From contig OX940870.1 of NCBI GenBank assembly GCA_954871525.1, forward strand, positions 6,913,501 to 6,977,500: DNA of 64,000 nt, given 5' to 3'. Position numbers and translations under genes: made by a program. Under the pieces are notes generated by a model, which saw only the letters and a list, made by a program, of their open reading frames with translations, ran no database searches and was not told the DNA's origin. This document shows, piece after piece, positions 63,535-64,000 of the stretch; within the stretch, counting starts at the first letter, position 1, and every line of letters begins with the position of its first letter. This DNA comes from Parietaria judaica. Its lineage: Eukaryota > Streptophyta > Magnoliopsida > Rosales > Urticaceae.

Positions 63535-63847
63535 GTGTTGATGGGACGTTCCCGAGACTGTGCAGGTATGGGACTGCACGGTTATCGGAGATCATACAGG
63601 TATGGGACTGTATGATCGAAGAGGCTTAAATGAATTGATTGGTACTACCTATGTCAACAAGATGCATCTTCTTTTCGGTTGCCCGTTCATAGGAACTCCA
63701 AAGTTAAGCGTGCTTGACTTGGAGTAGTACTAGGATGGGTGACCTCCTGGGAAGTTTCTCGGGAAGCGTGCGAGTGAGGACAAAGGAAAGACTCGTGTTG
63801 GTCTGTGGGGACAGTCGTCGATTCGATTGAGCAGCCGGGGCGTTACA
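63535..63847 (+). repeat. 3' LTR of the Cassandra element with 5S-like internal promoter
   Basis: Begins TGTTGATGGGACG after a G-rich stretch and ends GTTACA. The 5S-like part runs from about 63691 (AGGAACTCCAAAGTTAAGCG) to about 63763. Compared with the forward 5' copy it lacks 7 bp (CACGCCG) near 63786. The exact 5' boundary is inferred from the TG start and polypurine position. Confidence 0.75.
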
Positions 63848-63932
63848 GTAAGCCTTAATAGCTTTTATTCCGTTACTTTATTTATTCCCCATCACTATTT
63901 ATCGTCTTCTTCGTGAGCTCTCATTGGTCTAC

Positions 63933-64000
63933 ATGGAATCCTTCGATCTCTGCAACGGTAATGAGACTCACGGGGATGACTTTGTTATGGATTTTGAAAA
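63933..64000 (+). CDS. Possible start of a coding region, cut by the window edge
   Basis: An ATG at 63933 opens a frame (MESFDLCNGNETHGDDFVMD...) that stays open to the end of the window, about 22 codons. The preceding DNA has pyrimidine-rich leader-like sequence. Too short to identify; it may belong to a gene or a transposon beyond the window. Confidence 0.25.
   Translation, partial: MESFDLCNGNETHGDDFVMDFE

Larger units (their letters stand above)
63094..63847 (+). mobile_element. Rearranged Cassandra TRIM retrotransposon (5S rRNA-derived LTRs)
   Basis: The unit is flanked by a perfect 5-bp duplication GTAAG (63089-63093 and 63848-63852). Its left end is an inverted LTR end (63094-63227, starting TGTAACGCCCCGG) that matches, base for base as far as read, the forward LTR end at 63249-63382 across a 21-bp spacer. 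After 63382 come the primer site TGGTATCAGAGC (63385-63396), a short internal domain to about 63534, a G-rich polypurine stretch and a 3' LTR (about 63535-63847) ending GTTACA. The LTRs contain the promoter part of 5S rRNA (AAGTTAAGCGTGC and AGGATGGGTGACCTCCTGGG), the hallmark of Cassandra. No protein is encoded. Confidence 0.88.

Noticed and set aside
63221..63595. Frames of 92-124 codons across the Cassandra element
   Set aside because: Cassandra is non-coding; the frames arise from the 5S-derived palindrome and show the same peptide from inverted copies.
63676..63770. A genuine 5S rRNA gene
   Set aside because: Only the central and 3' promoter part resembles 5S rRNA; it is embedded in an LTR with TG...CA ends and a retroelement primer site.

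Overview
The window is nuclear DNA of a flowering plant, most likely a eudicot. Genes carry GT-AG introns, intergenic DNA is strongly AT-rich with long (ATT)n and (AT)n tracts, and the protein families are plant-specific (HD-Zip II, R2R3-MYB, ACC synthase, OSCA/CSC1, NO VEIN-like). Retroelements primed by initiator tRNA-Met and a Cassandra-type 5S-derived element agree with this. The species cannot be told from the sequence. Nothing bacterial, organellar or CRISPR-like was seen.

Layout. 3.1-4.2 kb (-): HD-Zip class II transcription factor, 3 exons. 4.2-15.7 kb: gene-poor DNA with a hAT-type MITE (8.8-9.35 kb), a near-perfect 150-bp duplication (13.2-13.5 kb) and a polyadenylated RNase H-domain retroelement tail (13.8-14.3 kb). 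15.7-18.6 kb (+): branched-chain aminotransferase, 10 exons. 19.1-24.8 kb (+): large NO VEIN-like/sacsin-type GHKL ATPase gene, 4 exons, with one in-frame TAG. 26.3-29.7 kb: long-inverted-repeat (foldback) transposon that contains a captured gene fragment and was later split by a 1000-bp solo LTR. 32.2-33.8 kb (+): R2R3-MYB, 3 exons. 38.3-39.3 kb (+): predicted plastid membrane protein, 3 exons, convergent with 39.9-43.9 kb (-): OSCA/CSC1 mechanosensitive channel, 10 coding exons plus a probable 5'UTR intron. 46.5-48.3 kb (-): ACC synthase, 4 exons. 48.4-59.9 kb: mostly intergenic with degraded repeats. 59.9-62.5 kb: gag-only Copia-type LTR retrotransposon (- orientation) with a nested hAT element. 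63.1-63.85 kb: rearranged Cassandra TRIM.

The genes do not form a pathway cluster; each is an independent plant locus. All exon junctions quoted were checked by hand for splice dinucleotides and reading phase. Product names come from recognised family motifs, not from a database search.

The strongest second-look items are the Cassandra element whose 5' LTR is replaced by a head-to-head inverted LTR end yet has a clean target-site duplication; the foldback/gene-capture/solo-LTR nest; the hAT-in-Copia nest with exact duplications at both levels; and the premature stop that splits the otherwise intact NO VEIN-like gene just after its ATPase domain.
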